This document shows positions 35,202 through 43,843 of a stretch of 64,000 bases of DNA, in pieces. Location: the NCBI RefSeq assembly GCF_963676485.1, contig NZ_OY781114.1:310001-374000 (forward strand), read 5' to 3'. The number at the start of each line of letters is the position of its first letter. Position 1 is the stretch's first letter. The DNA is from an uncultured Cohaesibacter sp. (lineage in GTDB: Bacteria > Pseudomonadota > Alphaproteobacteria > Rhizobiales > Cohaesibacteraceae). The translations under genes were made by a program, and so were the position numbers. The notes beneath the pieces are model-generated. The model was not told the origin of the DNA, did no database searches, and saw only the letters and a program-made list of their open reading frames with translations.

Positions 35202-35248
35202 TTTTATCCTCTGGAATTGGTTTGGTGATTGTTTGTCTTGGGAGGTCT

Positions 35249-37063
35249 TCATGCGCCCTGATTGGCTTCAGGGTCATCATTGTGATCTGTGCTGGTGCCG
35301 AGATAGGCCTCGACAACAGCCGGATTTTTGCGAATTTCGGCAGGTGTGCCCGCCGCAATCAGGGTGCCTTCATTGAGCACAGCGATGCGATCGCACAATT
35401 GGTTGATGAGTTTCAGGTCATGGTCAACGAGCAGAATGCCGATGCCCAGATCTCTGGTGAGGCCGCGCAGCATTTCCATCAGCGCATCGGTCTCTTCGCG
35501 ATTCATGCCAGCGGCTGGTTCATCCAAAAACAGAAGGCTTGGCTGGCAGGCGAGCGCTCGGGCAATTTCCACCCGGCGCTGATCACCATAAGACAAGGTT
35601 CCGGCATCCATTTCAGCAAACTTGCTCATCCCCATGCGCTCGAGCGCTGTCTGGGCGCGGCTTTCGGCGTCCTTGCCCCCTCGGGTAGAAAGGGCGGCGA
35701 CCAGCACATTCTGAAAGACACTCAAATGGTTGAACAGGCGAATATTCTGGAAGGTCCGCGCGATGCCATGTTCGGCAACCTTGTAGGAGGACACACCATC
35801 AAGCAGGGTGTCGGCGATCTTGAAAGTGCCTTCGCTCGGTTTCAGAACCCCGGAGAGCATGTTGAGCAGCGTCGTCTTGCCAGAGCCGTTCGGTCCGATC
35901 AACCCCACGATCTCGCCGGGCATCAGCTTGAAATCAACATTCTTGACCGCCACGAGCCCGCCAAAGCGCATGGTCATGCCTTTGGCTGTCAGGATCCCAT
36001 CGGGCTCGGCGGCTTGCAGAGATGCACCAGCAATCACCTTGCGCTTGGGTTTGATGAAACGTTCTTCCCATTCTTTCAGCCCTGTCAGGCCATCTGCCTT
36101 CCGGAACATGGCAAACAGAATGAGCAGCGCGATGCCAATCTGGGTGGTCCCGAAGACCTGAGGCACTTCGATGAAACCGAGCGAGAAGCCACTTTCCAGA
36201 TGGCGCAGGATTTCAGTGACGATGGTGATCACCACCGCCCCTGAGATGGCACCCGTTACAGTGGTCATGCCACCAACGATCAACATGGCCAGCAGCTGGA
36301 ACGTATCGACGAAATAGAAATTCTTGGGGCTGAAGGCCCCCAGAAAATGCGCCATCAAGGCACCGGACAGGCCCATCAGCACTGCACTAATGACCCACGA
36401 AATCAACCGTTCGCGCTTGATATTGACGCCAACAGCAGCCGCAGCAATGGCGTTTTCGCGGCTGGCACGCAATTTGAGACCTGAGATAGAATCCCGGTAA
36501 AGCCTTGCAATGATGAGCGCAATCACGCATCCGACCATTGCCACACCAAGGGTGGTTTCTCGGGGCACGCCGAAGAAAGAGCCAGAGCCGCGCGTCACAT
36601 CGCGCCAACCAATCAGAATGCCATGTACGATGATCAGCAGCCCCAGCGTTGCGATGGTCGCCGCTTCCCCCTGAAGCTTGCCAACCACCACACCGGTGAC
36701 GATCGCGACCAGCGCCACCACGATGAGCGCTGCCAGAATGGCGGGCAGCAAGCTTGTTTCTGTGGAGGCCAACCAGTGGGGCAGCTTGGGCAGAGTTGCT
36801 GCCTTCATCATGGCCGGAACTGTCAGAAGCGACGAGGCATAGGCCCCTATCGCCATGAAGGAGAGATGCCCGAACGACATGATGCCACTGTTACCACAAT
36901 AAACACCCTGCGCGACCACAGCGATAAGCGAAACAAAGAAAACAACGAGAATCCGCTGGCTTGCCGGGCCCATATACCAAGCAATTGCCGATGCGATCAA
37001 AGCGAGGGCGAGTATGGCAAAAACTGAATAAAACAGCTGACGACCAGAGGTGACAAGCATCAT
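35249..37063 (-). CDS. Fused LivM permease - LivG ATPase of a branched-chain type ABC transporter
   Basis: A 604-residue protein joining two normally separate subunits. Residues about 1-325 are a LivM permease with about nine membrane segments ('YCGNSGIMSFGHLSFMAIGAYAS', 'ALKLRASRENAIAAAAVG'-like 'LKLRASRENAIAAAAVG'). After a linker, residues about 355-590 are a LivG ATPase with Walker A 'GPNGSGKTT', 'IARTFQNIRLF', signature region 'LSYGDQRRVEIARAL', Walker B 'LLFLDEPAAGMN' and 'VDHD'. The first of two adjacent ATGs is preceded by GGAG. It is first in the minus-strand operon, behind an operator-bearing promoter. Such fusions occur in other alphaproteobacteria. Confidence 0.9.
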   Translation of the reverse strand: MMLVTSGRQLFYSVFAILALALIASAIAWYMGPASQRILVVFFVSLIAVVAQGVYCGNSGIMSFGHLSFMAIGAYASSLLTVPAMMKAATLPKLPHWLASTETSLLPAILAALIVVALVAIVTGVVVGKLQGEAATIATLGLLIIVHGILIGWRDVTRGSGSFFGVPRETTLGVAMVGCVIALIIARLYRDSISGLKLRASRENAIAAAAVGVNIKRERLISWVISAVLMGLSGALMAHFLGAFSPKNFYFVDTFQLLAMLIVGGMTTVTGAISGAVVITIVTEILRHLESGFSLGFIEVPQVFGTTQIGIALLILFAMFRKADGLTGLKEWEERFIKPKRKVIAGASLQAAEPDGILTAKGMTMRFGGLVAVKNVDFKLMPGEIVGLIGPNGSGKTTLLNMLSGVLKPSEGTFKIADTLLDGVSSYKVAEHGIARTFQNIRLFNHLSVFQNVLVAALSTRGGKDAESRAQTALERMGMSKFAEMDAGTLSYGDQRRVEIARALACQPSLLFLDEPAAGMNREETDALMEMLRGLTRDLGIGILLVDHDLKLINQLCDRIAVLNEGTLIAAGTPAEIRKNPAVVEAYLGTSTDHNDDPEANQGA

Positions 37064-37087
37064 AAATCTCCAACTAATTGCTAGTGA

Positions 37088-37160
37088 CCATAATGAAATT
37101 ATAATTTCAATGTCAATCAAAAAAATATATTTGACAATTTAATTTCATTTCGCATTATGG
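37088..37160. promoter_or_regulatory. Divergent promoters with a palindromic operator
   Basis: Minus promoter: TTGACA (complement of 37111-37116), 17-base spacer, TTATGG (complement of 37088-37093). The perfect 16-bp palindrome TGAAATTATAATTTCA (37094-37109) fills the spacer. Plus promoter for the RpiR gene: TTGACA (37131-37136), 18-base spacer holding the half-site TAATTTCA (37140-37147), TTATGG (37155-37160). The RpiR protein is the likely ligand of these sites. Confidence 0.7.
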
Positions 37161-37178
37161 ATTCAAAGGGAGAATGAC

Positions 37179-38018
37179 ATGACAGTTCGCGATCAGATCG
37201 AGGCCCATTCCGCCGATTTCACTGCAACGGAAAGACGCCTGAGCACGACACTCTTGCTGGACTATCCCTTTGCAGGCCTTGAGCCGATCCATGCCCTTGC
37301 AGAGCGCGCGCAAACCTCGGCTCCGAGCATTTCCCGCTTTGTTGCCAAAATTGGCTTCCAGAGTTTTCAGGATTTTCAGCGCCATCTGATTGACGAGCTC
37401 AAGCAGATCCAGACCTCTCCGGTTGAGCGCAAAGCCATGAGCAAGCCCATGCATGGAGCTTACATGGCCAGCTTTCTTGATCGTGTTGCGGGCATTCTGG
37501 AGGAGTCCACGCAGTCTATTTCCGAAGCGCAGTTTGACCGGATCTGCCAATTGCTGTCTGATCCGAAACGCTCGCTCTATTTCATCGGCGGGCGGATGAG
37601 CGACACGCTCATGCAATATATGTCCCGTCATCTACGCCAGATCCGCCAGAAGATCTATCACCTGCCCTCGGACCCGGAGATGTGGCCGGAATATCTGCTG
37701 CGTATGCGGGCCAAGGACATTCTCGTGATTGCGGATTTCCGGCGCTACCAGCCCAATCTGACGCATCTGGCGCGCAAAGCGGCCGAAGAACGCAAGGCGC
37801 ATGTGGTTCTCATCACGGATCGCTGGATGTCGCCAATTTCGCGCAACGCGTCTGAGATTCTGGCGGTTCCGATCAATACCGATACGCTTTGGGATAGCTA
37901 TTCAGGCGCCTTTGCCGTGATTGAAGCGATCCTGACGAATATTGCCGACTCCCATTGGGAAACAACCAAGCAACGCATCGAACATTGGGATTCGATGCGA
38001 TTAGACTTTGGAGAATAA
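37179..38018 (+). CDS. MurR/RpiR family transcriptional regulator (HTH + SIS)
   Basis: A 279-residue regulator with an N-terminal HTH_6 domain ('ALAERAQTSAPSISRFVAKIGFQSFQDFQRHL', residues about 40-71) and a C-terminal SIS domain ('LYFIGGRMSD...', 'ILVIADFRRYQ', 'VVLITDRWMSPISRNASEIL'). SIS domains usually bind phosphosugars, but in this setting an amino-acid-related ligand is likely. It is divergent from the LivMG-led operon and precedes the ligase gene by two bases, so it probably controls both directions through the 37094-37109 palindrome. Confidence 0.88.
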   Translation: MTVRDQIEAHSADFTATERRLSTTLLLDYPFAGLEPIHALAERAQTSAPSISRFVAKIGFQSFQDFQRHLIDELKQIQTSPVERKAMSKPMHGAYMASFLDRVAGILEESTQSISEAQFDRICQLLSDPKRSLYFIGGRMSDTLMQYMSRHLRQIRQKIYHLPSDPEMWPEYLLRMRAKDILVIADFRRYQPNLTHLARKAAEERKAHVVLITDRWMSPISRNASEILAVPINTDTLWDSYSGAFAVIEAILTNIADSHWETTKQRIEHWDSMRLDFGE

Positions 38019-38020
38019 TA

Positions 38021-39334
38021 GTGATCACCAATCCTCTTGTCTTTGCCCTGACCTCCGATATTGCGGGCAAATCCCGCGGCAAGGCCTTTCCTTTGAAGGA
38101 AATGCAAAAACGCCTCAAGCGCGGCGTCGGCTGGACGCCGACCAACGTGCAGATTACCTGTTTTGATGCCATCGCAGACAGCCCATTCGGCTCGCTTGGC
38201 GATCTCCTTCTCATTCCGGATGCGGATGCCAATGTGGAGCTAGATTTCGAGGATGGTGGCCCGGTTGAACGCTTCATGCTTGGCGACATCACCGACCTGG
38301 ACGGAAAGCCTTGGAACTGCTGCACCCGCTCCATTCTCAAATCCGCGCTTGCCGGTCTAAACGAGGCCGGAGGGGTCGAACTGATTGCCGCTTTCGAGCA
38401 TGAATTCCAGTTCCTTGCCGGTGAGGCGCCACAGGGCGAGCCCTATGGTCTCAATGGCTTCACGCGCCGCCGCCAGTTTGGCGAAACGCTGATGGCGGCG
38501 CTCGAACAGGCAGGCCTGCATCCGGATACCTTCATGAAGGAATATGGCCCGGATCAGTATGAAGTGACCATCGGTCCGAGCCAGAACCATCGTGCCGCCG
38601 ATGAATCCCTCATTCTACGTGAAGTGACCCGCATGACGGCGGCCCGTTGTGGTGAGGCCGTCACCTTCACCCCCATTCAGGACCCGGCTACCGTTGGCAA
38701 CGGCGTGCATATTCACATGAGCTTTGTAACCGAGGCTGGCGAACCTGCCACCTATGACGCGGCTGGCGTTGCAGGCATGTCGCCGGTCACGGGGTCCTTC
38801 ATTGCCGGTGTGCTCAAATATCTCGACAGCATCGTGGCTTTCACCGCGCCTTCGGATATCTCCTATCTGCGCCTGACGCCCCACCGCTGGAGTGCGGCCT
38901 ATAACAATCTGGGCTTTCAGGATCGTGAAGCCTCCGTGCGCATCTGCCCGGTTACTTCGACGGATCCCGAGAGCATTGCGCGGCAGTATAACTTCGAGTA
39001 TCGCGCTGCCGATTGTGCAGCCTCTCCGCATCTGGCGCTAGCAGCCATTCTATTTGCCGGTACACAAGGCATCAAAGACCAGCTGCCCATGCCCAAGGTG
39101 ACCGAGGAAGATCTCTCGCTGCTCAGCGAAAGTGCGCTTACCGAACGCGGCTATGTACGTCTGCCAGAAACGCTCGACGCAGCCCTTGAGCGCCTTGACG
39201 CCAACGACACAGTCCGAAGCTGGTTCCCCGATCAGTTTGTCGATGTCTATCTCGCTCACAAGAAAGGCGAACTGGCCTATCTGGAAGGCAAGGATACGGC
39301 AGAACGCTGCGCAGCCTATGCGGCGGTTTATTGA
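38021..39334 (+). CDS. Glutamine synthetase family ligase
   Basis: A 437-residue protein of the glutamine synthetase family. The catalytic core shows the metal ligands 'AFEHEFQF', 'EYGPDQYEVTIG', the 'NGVHIHMSF' histidines, and 'EYRAADCAASPHLALAA' near the end. The ATP/glutamate loop differs from true GlnA ('LTPHRWSAAYNNLGFQDREASVRICP'), so it more likely ligates glutamate to an amine or another amino acid, as in gamma-glutamyl ligases. The GTG start has GGAG eight bases upstream. Cotranscription with the RpiR gene links it to the transporter and amide hydrolases opposite. Confidence 0.85.
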   Translation: MITNPLVFALTSDIAGKSRGKAFPLKEMQKRLKRGVGWTPTNVQITCFDAIADSPFGSLGDLLLIPDADANVELDFEDGGPVERFMLGDITDLDGKPWNCCTRSILKSALAGLNEAGGVELIAAFEHEFQFLAGEAPQGEPYGLNGFTRRRQFGETLMAALEQAGLHPDTFMKEYGPDQYEVTIGPSQNHRAADESLILREVTRMTAARCGEAVTFTPIQDPATVGNGVHIHMSFVTEAGEPATYDAAGVAGMSPVTGSFIAGVLKYLDSIVAFTAPSDISYLRLTPHRWSAAYNNLGFQDREASVRICPVTSTDPESIARQYNFEYRAADCAASPHLALAAILFAGTQGIKDQLPMPKVTEEDLSLLSESALTERGYVRLPETLDAALERLDANDTVRSWFPDQFVDVYLAHKKGELAYLEGKDTAERCAAYAAVY

Positions 39335-39779
39335 GGCCGCTCATACCCTTCAAGGCGCCTTAGCCCATCACATTCATATCAAACTGTCAGGTCTTCCGGT
39401 CTGACAGTTTTTGTTTTTGCCCGCTTCAGTTACGGACTTGAGACGACTCGCCCCACTTCGCGCGTCCACTCGTTCATGCTGAGAAGTTGCAATCATTTAC
39501 GATACGGCTAAGCACGTAAGACAACACAGTTTTGCATTTAGACCATAGCTGCACAAAATCCTTTTGCAAAAGAAGTCTATTCCATACCTAAGAAACTGTT
39601 TTATTTTACAAATTCCTACATTCCATACAGTTTCCGTCCTTCGGTCCTGCGGGGTACGCTTTCTAGAAAAGTTACAAAAACTGTTGAGCTGTGATGTAAT
39701 CGGCTTATAGTTAGGGCCCTGACCTACCGAAATATATCATTGTAATTACTTCTCCCCATTTGGACCTAAGGAGTTTTTC
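39335..39779. other. Intergenic region with terminator and promoter of the dehydrogenase operon
   Basis: The left part holds the ligase terminator (39380-39413). The AT-rich right part (39530-39770) should carry the promoter of the GMC dehydrogenase operon; I cannot fix its boxes. No coding remnant was seen. Confidence 0.4.
39380..39413 (+). terminator. Rho-independent terminator after the ligase gene
   Basis: AAACTGTCAG (39381-39390) pairs with CTGACAGTTT (39401-39410) around a ten-base loop that can close further, followed by TTG and T-rich sequence. Confidence 0.85.
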
Positions 39780-40481
39780 GTGACCGATATTCCAAGACGC
39801 GTTTCGCGTCGAGGGTTTCTCATGGGTTCCGCAGCCAGCGCGGCTTTTGCAACCCTGATGAACCCGTCTTTTTCCTATGCTCAGGCCGAGCTGCCTCCAC
39901 TGGAAGAGTATGAACCCGTATTTTTCAATGCCGATGAATGGCGTTTTGTCATGGCCGCCTGCGACCGGTTGATCCCGGCAGAAGGAGACGGGCCGGGAGC
40001 GCTGGAGACCCGCGTTCCGGTTTTCATCGATTTGCAGATGAAAGGCAGCTTCGGAGACGCCTCAGACTGGTATATGGCAGGGCCGCACCAGCCCGATGCC
40101 AATCCGCTTATGGGCTTTCAGTCTCCGCTGACACCGGCTGAGATTTATCGTCAGGCCATTCCGGCATTTCAGGACTGGTGCCAGACGACACATGGCGATG
40201 CCTTTGAAAATCTGGACGCAGAGACCAAAGACAGTGCTCTGACAGCGCTGCAAAAAGGCGAAGTCAACCTTCCCCCCGAACTGCGTGATTTCTTCTCGTT
40301 CCTGTTGCAGAATACCAAGGAAGGCTATTTCGCCGATCCAAAATATGGCGGGAACTATCAGTTGAAGGCTTGGGCCTATATCGGTTTCCCGGGCGCTCGT
40401 GCAGCCTATACAGAATGGGTGACCCGACATAATCAGACCTATCCGCTGCCTGCAATTTCCATTTCCGGCGAAAGGGCTTGA
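39780..40481 (+). CDS. Gluconate 2-dehydrogenase type gamma subunit (Tat-exported)
   Basis: A 233-residue subunit-3 family protein with a twin-arginine signal 'SRRGFLMGSAASAAFA' and the family body ('EWRFVMAACDRLIPAEGDGPGALETRVPVFID', 'KYGGNYQLKAWAYIGFPGAR'). It acts as a partner for folding, export and stability of the flavoprotein subunit, which lacks a signal of its own. The GTG at 39780 follows TAAGGAG six bases upstream. It is first in a three-gene operon. Confidence 0.87.
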   Translation: MTDIPRRVSRRGFLMGSAASAAFATLMNPSFSYAQAELPPLEEYEPVFFNADEWRFVMAACDRLIPAEGDGPGALETRVPVFIDLQMKGSFGDASDWYMAGPHQPDANPLMGFQSPLTPAEIYRQAIPAFQDWCQTTHGDAFENLDAETKDSALTALQKGEVNLPPELRDFFSFLLQNTKEGYFADPKYGGNYQLKAWAYIGFPGARAAYTEWVTRHNQTYPLPAISISGERA

Positions 40482-40483
40482 TC

Positions 40484-42256
40484 ATGGCTACAAGAACCGA
40501 TCCCAAAAAAGACGTCGTGATCCTTGGCCTCGGCTGGACCGGCTCCATTCTAGGCATGGAACTGGCACGGGAAGGGCTTGAAATTTTGGCGCTTGAACGC
40601 GGCGAAGATCGCAACACAGTGCCTGATTTCCAGTATCCGGGTGTGGTTGACGAACTGAAATATGGCATTCGTTACGGCTTCATGCAGAAGCCTGCCAAGA
40701 TGACACTGACAGTGCGTCACAACACAGAGCAAACGGCCCTTCCCTATCGGCATCTGGGCTCTTTCCTGCCCGGTGATGGCGTCGGCGGTGCTGGCATCCA
40801 CTGGAATGGTCATACATGGCGAACTCAGGAAGTCGAGCTGCGCCTGAAATCCTATGTCGAGGAAACCTTCGGGGCAGACATTATTCCTGAAGGCATGCAG
40901 ATTCAGGATTGGGGTGTCACATATGAAGAGCTGGAGCCCCATTATGATCGCCTTGAATATATGATGGGCATCTCGGGCAAGGCTGGCAACATCAATGGTG
41001 AAATCCAGGAAGGCGGCAACCCGTTTGAACCGCCTCGCTCGCGGGAGTATCCAAACCCGCCACTCGACAACACCTATGATGCGGAACTCTTTGCCGAAGC
41101 GGCCCGCAAGTTCGGCTATCATCCCTTCCCACGTCCGGCGGCCAACGCCAGCCGCGCTTACACCAACGAATATGGCATGCAGCTCGGGCCTTGCAACTAT
41201 TGTGGCTTCTGCGAACGCTTCGGGTGCCTGAACTATTCCAAGGCATCCCCTCAGACCTGTATTCTGGATGCGTTAAAGCAAAAACCCAATTTCAGCTACA
41301 AGACCCATTCCGAGGTTCTCAAGATCGAAAAGGCCGCCGATGGCAAGACCGCCACGGGCGTGACCTATTTCGACGAGAAGACCGGCGAAGAGGTGTTCCA
41401 GCCAGCCGATCTGGTGCTGGTATGCACCTATTCCCTCAACAATGTGCATCTGCTGCTGCTCTCCGGCATCGGTCAGCCCTATAATCCGGCAACCGGCGAA
41501 GGCGTTGTCGGGCGGAACTATGCCTACCAGATGACGGGCGGCACCGCATTGTTCTTCAAGGACAAGAATTTCAATCCTTTCATCGGCACCGGCTCTGTCG
41601 GCATGTCGATTGACGATTTCTCGATCAGTCAGATCGACTTCGCCAAGGAAGGCTTCATCGGCGGCAGCTACATCACCGGTGGACATACGGGCGGGCGTCC
41701 CATCCAGCAGCTTTCCACGCCTCCGGGCACGCCTTCATGGGGCCAAGGCTGGAAGGAAGCTGCGGGCGAATGGTATGCCAGCAAGATGTCTATCGGCTCG
41801 CATGGCTCCAACATGTCCTATCGGGATTGCTATCTTGATCTCGACCCGACCTATACCGACCGGCATGGTCGCCCATTGATGCGCATGACCTTCAACTGGA
41901 AGGACAATGACATCAAGATGACCCAGTTCATGAAGGGCAAGATCGAGGAAGTCGCAAAGTCCATGAACCCGGACAAGATGGCTTCAGGCTACAAGCATGA
42001 TGGCTCGGAATATGACGTGCGTCCTTATCAGTCGACCCACAATGTGGGCGGCGCTGTTATGGGCACCGATCCGAAGACCTCCGTTCTCAACCGCTATCTG
42101 CAGAGCTGGGATTGCCACAATGTGTTCGTCATGGGCGCATCGGCCTACCCGCAGAACACGCAATATAATCCGACCGGTCCACTCGGTGCGCTGGCCTATT
42201 GGGCTGCGGATGCCATCCGCAATGATTATCTCAAAAATCCACGCCCGTTGATGTGA
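40484..42256 (+). CDS. GMC oxidoreductase, gluconate 2-dehydrogenase type flavoprotein subunit
   Basis: A 590-residue flavoprotein with the FAD motif 'VVILGLGWTGSILGMELA', 'GDGVGGAGIHWNGHTWR', a cysteine group 'GPCNYCGFCERFGC', and the C-terminal 'SSVLNRYLQSW...HNVFVMGASAYPQN' with the conserved histidine region 'YQSTHNVGGAVMG'. It oxidises a sugar acid or polyol in the periplasm and passes electrons to the cytochrome subunit. The exact substrate is unknown. The ATG at 40484 has AAAGGG upstream; a TTG at 40478 is less likely. Confidence 0.88.
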   Translation: MATRTDPKKDVVILGLGWTGSILGMELAREGLEILALERGEDRNTVPDFQYPGVVDELKYGIRYGFMQKPAKMTLTVRHNTEQTALPYRHLGSFLPGDGVGGAGIHWNGHTWRTQEVELRLKSYVEETFGADIIPEGMQIQDWGVTYEELEPHYDRLEYMMGISGKAGNINGEIQEGGNPFEPPRSREYPNPPLDNTYDAELFAEAARKFGYHPFPRPAANASRAYTNEYGMQLGPCNYCGFCERFGCLNYSKASPQTCILDALKQKPNFSYKTHSEVLKIEKAADGKTATGVTYFDEKTGEEVFQPADLVLVCTYSLNNVHLLLLSGIGQPYNPATGEGVVGRNYAYQMTGGTALFFKDKNFNPFIGTGSVGMSIDDFSISQIDFAKEGFIGGSYITGGHTGGRPIQQLSTPPGTPSWGQGWKEAAGEWYASKMSIGSHGSNMSYRDCYLDLDPTYTDRHGRPLMRMTFNWKDNDIKMTQFMKGKIEEVAKSMNPDKMASGYKHDGSEYDVRPYQSTHNVGGAVMGTDPKTSVLNRYLQSWDCHNVFVMGASAYPQNTQYNPTGPLGALAYWAADAIRNDYLKNPRPLM

Positions 42257-42267
42257 GGGACTGAAAG

Positions 42268-43608
42268 ATGAAAACTTACCTTCGTATTCTGGCGGGGCTG
42301 GTTTGCCTTGGTGTGATTGTGCTTCTGGCCATTATATTTGTGCCGCCGCAGCTGACCAAACCGACGGAGCCGCTTTCCGCTGACTGGAAACCGGCCCCCG
42401 GTCAGGGCGAATATGCCATGCGCATGGCCGACTGTGCCGCTTGCCACACAGCCGAGGGCGGCAAGCCCTTTGCCGGTGGCCGCGCCATTGATAGCCCGAT
42501 GGGCACCATCTGGTCGACCAACATCACCCCTGACAAGGAAACAGGCATCGGCGGCTGGTCGCTGGATGACTTCCGCGCAGCGCTGGTGGATGGCATCGCT
42601 CCGGGCGGAGAACATCTCTACCCGGCCATGCCCTATGAGAATTATCGCCACCTCAGCGAAACCGACATTCGCGCCATATATGATTACTTCATGAATGACG
42701 TGCCTGCAGTGAACAACAAGGTGCAAGAAACGGCGCTTGCCTTCCCGTTCAACCAGCGTTGGGGCATTCGCCTGTGGAACTGGGTGGCGCTTGGTTCTTC
42801 CGGCTTCAAGCCTGAAACGGACGCCATCGCCTCTGATGAACAGCTGGCACGAGGGGCCTATCTGGTGCAGGGTCCGGGCCATTGCGCCTCTTGTCATAGC
42901 CCTCGCAACATGATCATGGCCGAGGGTGGCAAAACATCTCAGGATGCCAGCTTCCTTTCTGGTGGCGTTATCGGCGGTTGGGAAGCTCCAGACCTGCGCA
43001 GCGCTGATGCGGCCGCTCAGAGATGGTCGGCAAAAGACCTCAAGGCCTATCTGACCACCGGACGCAATGCCCACACGGCTGTTGCCGGTGAAATGGCCTT
43101 GGCTGTCAAGGATTCCCTGCAATATATGACCGACGAAGATGCTGATGCGATGGTTGCCTATCTGCATCACATCATCAAGGGCGACAGGAAACCGGCCCCG
43201 TCCGTCCCTGACCAGAGCCTTAGCGCGCCTCGCCAGATCGACAATGCCACGGACGCCACCTCGCTCAAGCTGGCCAAGGGTATCGACCTTGATGAAGGCG
43301 AAATGCTCTATATGGACAATTGCGCGGCTTGTCACCTGACGAACGGCAAAGGGGCGGCAGGTGTCTTCCCGGCTATGAGTGACAACTCGCTTGTCACCTC
43401 CGATCAGACCACCGGCCTCATCCAGACCATCCTCTATGGTGCGGAAATGCCCTCCACTGTAAAACGCCCCGAAAAGCTCAAGATGCCCGGTTTTGCCGAG
43501 CGCCTGAGCGATAAGGATGTTGCGGCTCTTGCAACCTTCCTGCGTAAAGGCTGGGGCAATGATGCCGGAGCGGTATCGGCGGATGCGGTCAAGGCCGTAC
43601 GCCACTGA
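42268..43608 (+). CDS. Triheme cytochrome c subunit of the membrane dehydrogenase
   Basis: A 446-residue membrane-anchored cytochrome with an N-terminal hydrophobic segment (residues 1-28) and three CxxCH heme sites: 'CAACHTAEGG' (about 51), 'CASCHSPRN' (about 207) and 'CAACHLTNG' (about 352). It matches the gluconate/sorbitol/alcohol dehydrogenase cytochrome subunit, which passes electrons from the flavoprotein to ubiquinone. It follows the flavoprotein gene after 11 bases and ends with a strong terminator. Confidence 0.92.
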   Translation: MKTYLRILAGLVCLGVIVLLAIIFVPPQLTKPTEPLSADWKPAPGQGEYAMRMADCAACHTAEGGKPFAGGRAIDSPMGTIWSTNITPDKETGIGGWSLDDFRAALVDGIAPGGEHLYPAMPYENYRHLSETDIRAIYDYFMNDVPAVNNKVQETALAFPFNQRWGIRLWNWVALGSSGFKPETDAIASDEQLARGAYLVQGPGHCASCHSPRNMIMAEGGKTSQDASFLSGGVIGGWEAPDLRSADAAAQRWSAKDLKAYLTTGRNAHTAVAGEMALAVKDSLQYMTDEDADAMVAYLHHIIKGDRKPAPSVPDQSLSAPRQIDNATDATSLKLAKGIDLDEGEMLYMDNCAACHLTNGKGAAGVFPAMSDNSLVTSDQTTGLIQTILYGAEMPSTVKRPEKLKMPGFAERLSDKDVAALATFLRKGWGNDAGAVSADAVKAVRH

Positions 43609-43636
43609 TCCCGCTGGGATCGATTGGCAAACACGA

Positions 43637-43671
43637 AAAAGGCGCCTGATTGTTTCAGGCGCCTTTCTTTT
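43637..43671 (+). terminator. Rho-independent terminator after the cytochrome gene
   Basis: AAAGGCGCCTGA pairs with TCAGGCGCCTTT around a TTGT-type loop, followed by CTTTT. The perfect GC-rich stem makes this a strong terminator. Confidence 0.9.
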
Positions 43672-43843
43672 GAACCAAATAAACGCGCGCCTTAGTGCAG
43701 CTCCTGCTCTTGACTGGGGCTTCAAGGGCAAAAGACACCCCATCCAACATGCTATGAAAACGAGATCAAAAGCATTATCGTTTCTGCGATCACTCTTCAG
43801 GCTCAGATTCAGAAAACAGGATTGAGGACGGCGTCTCACCATC

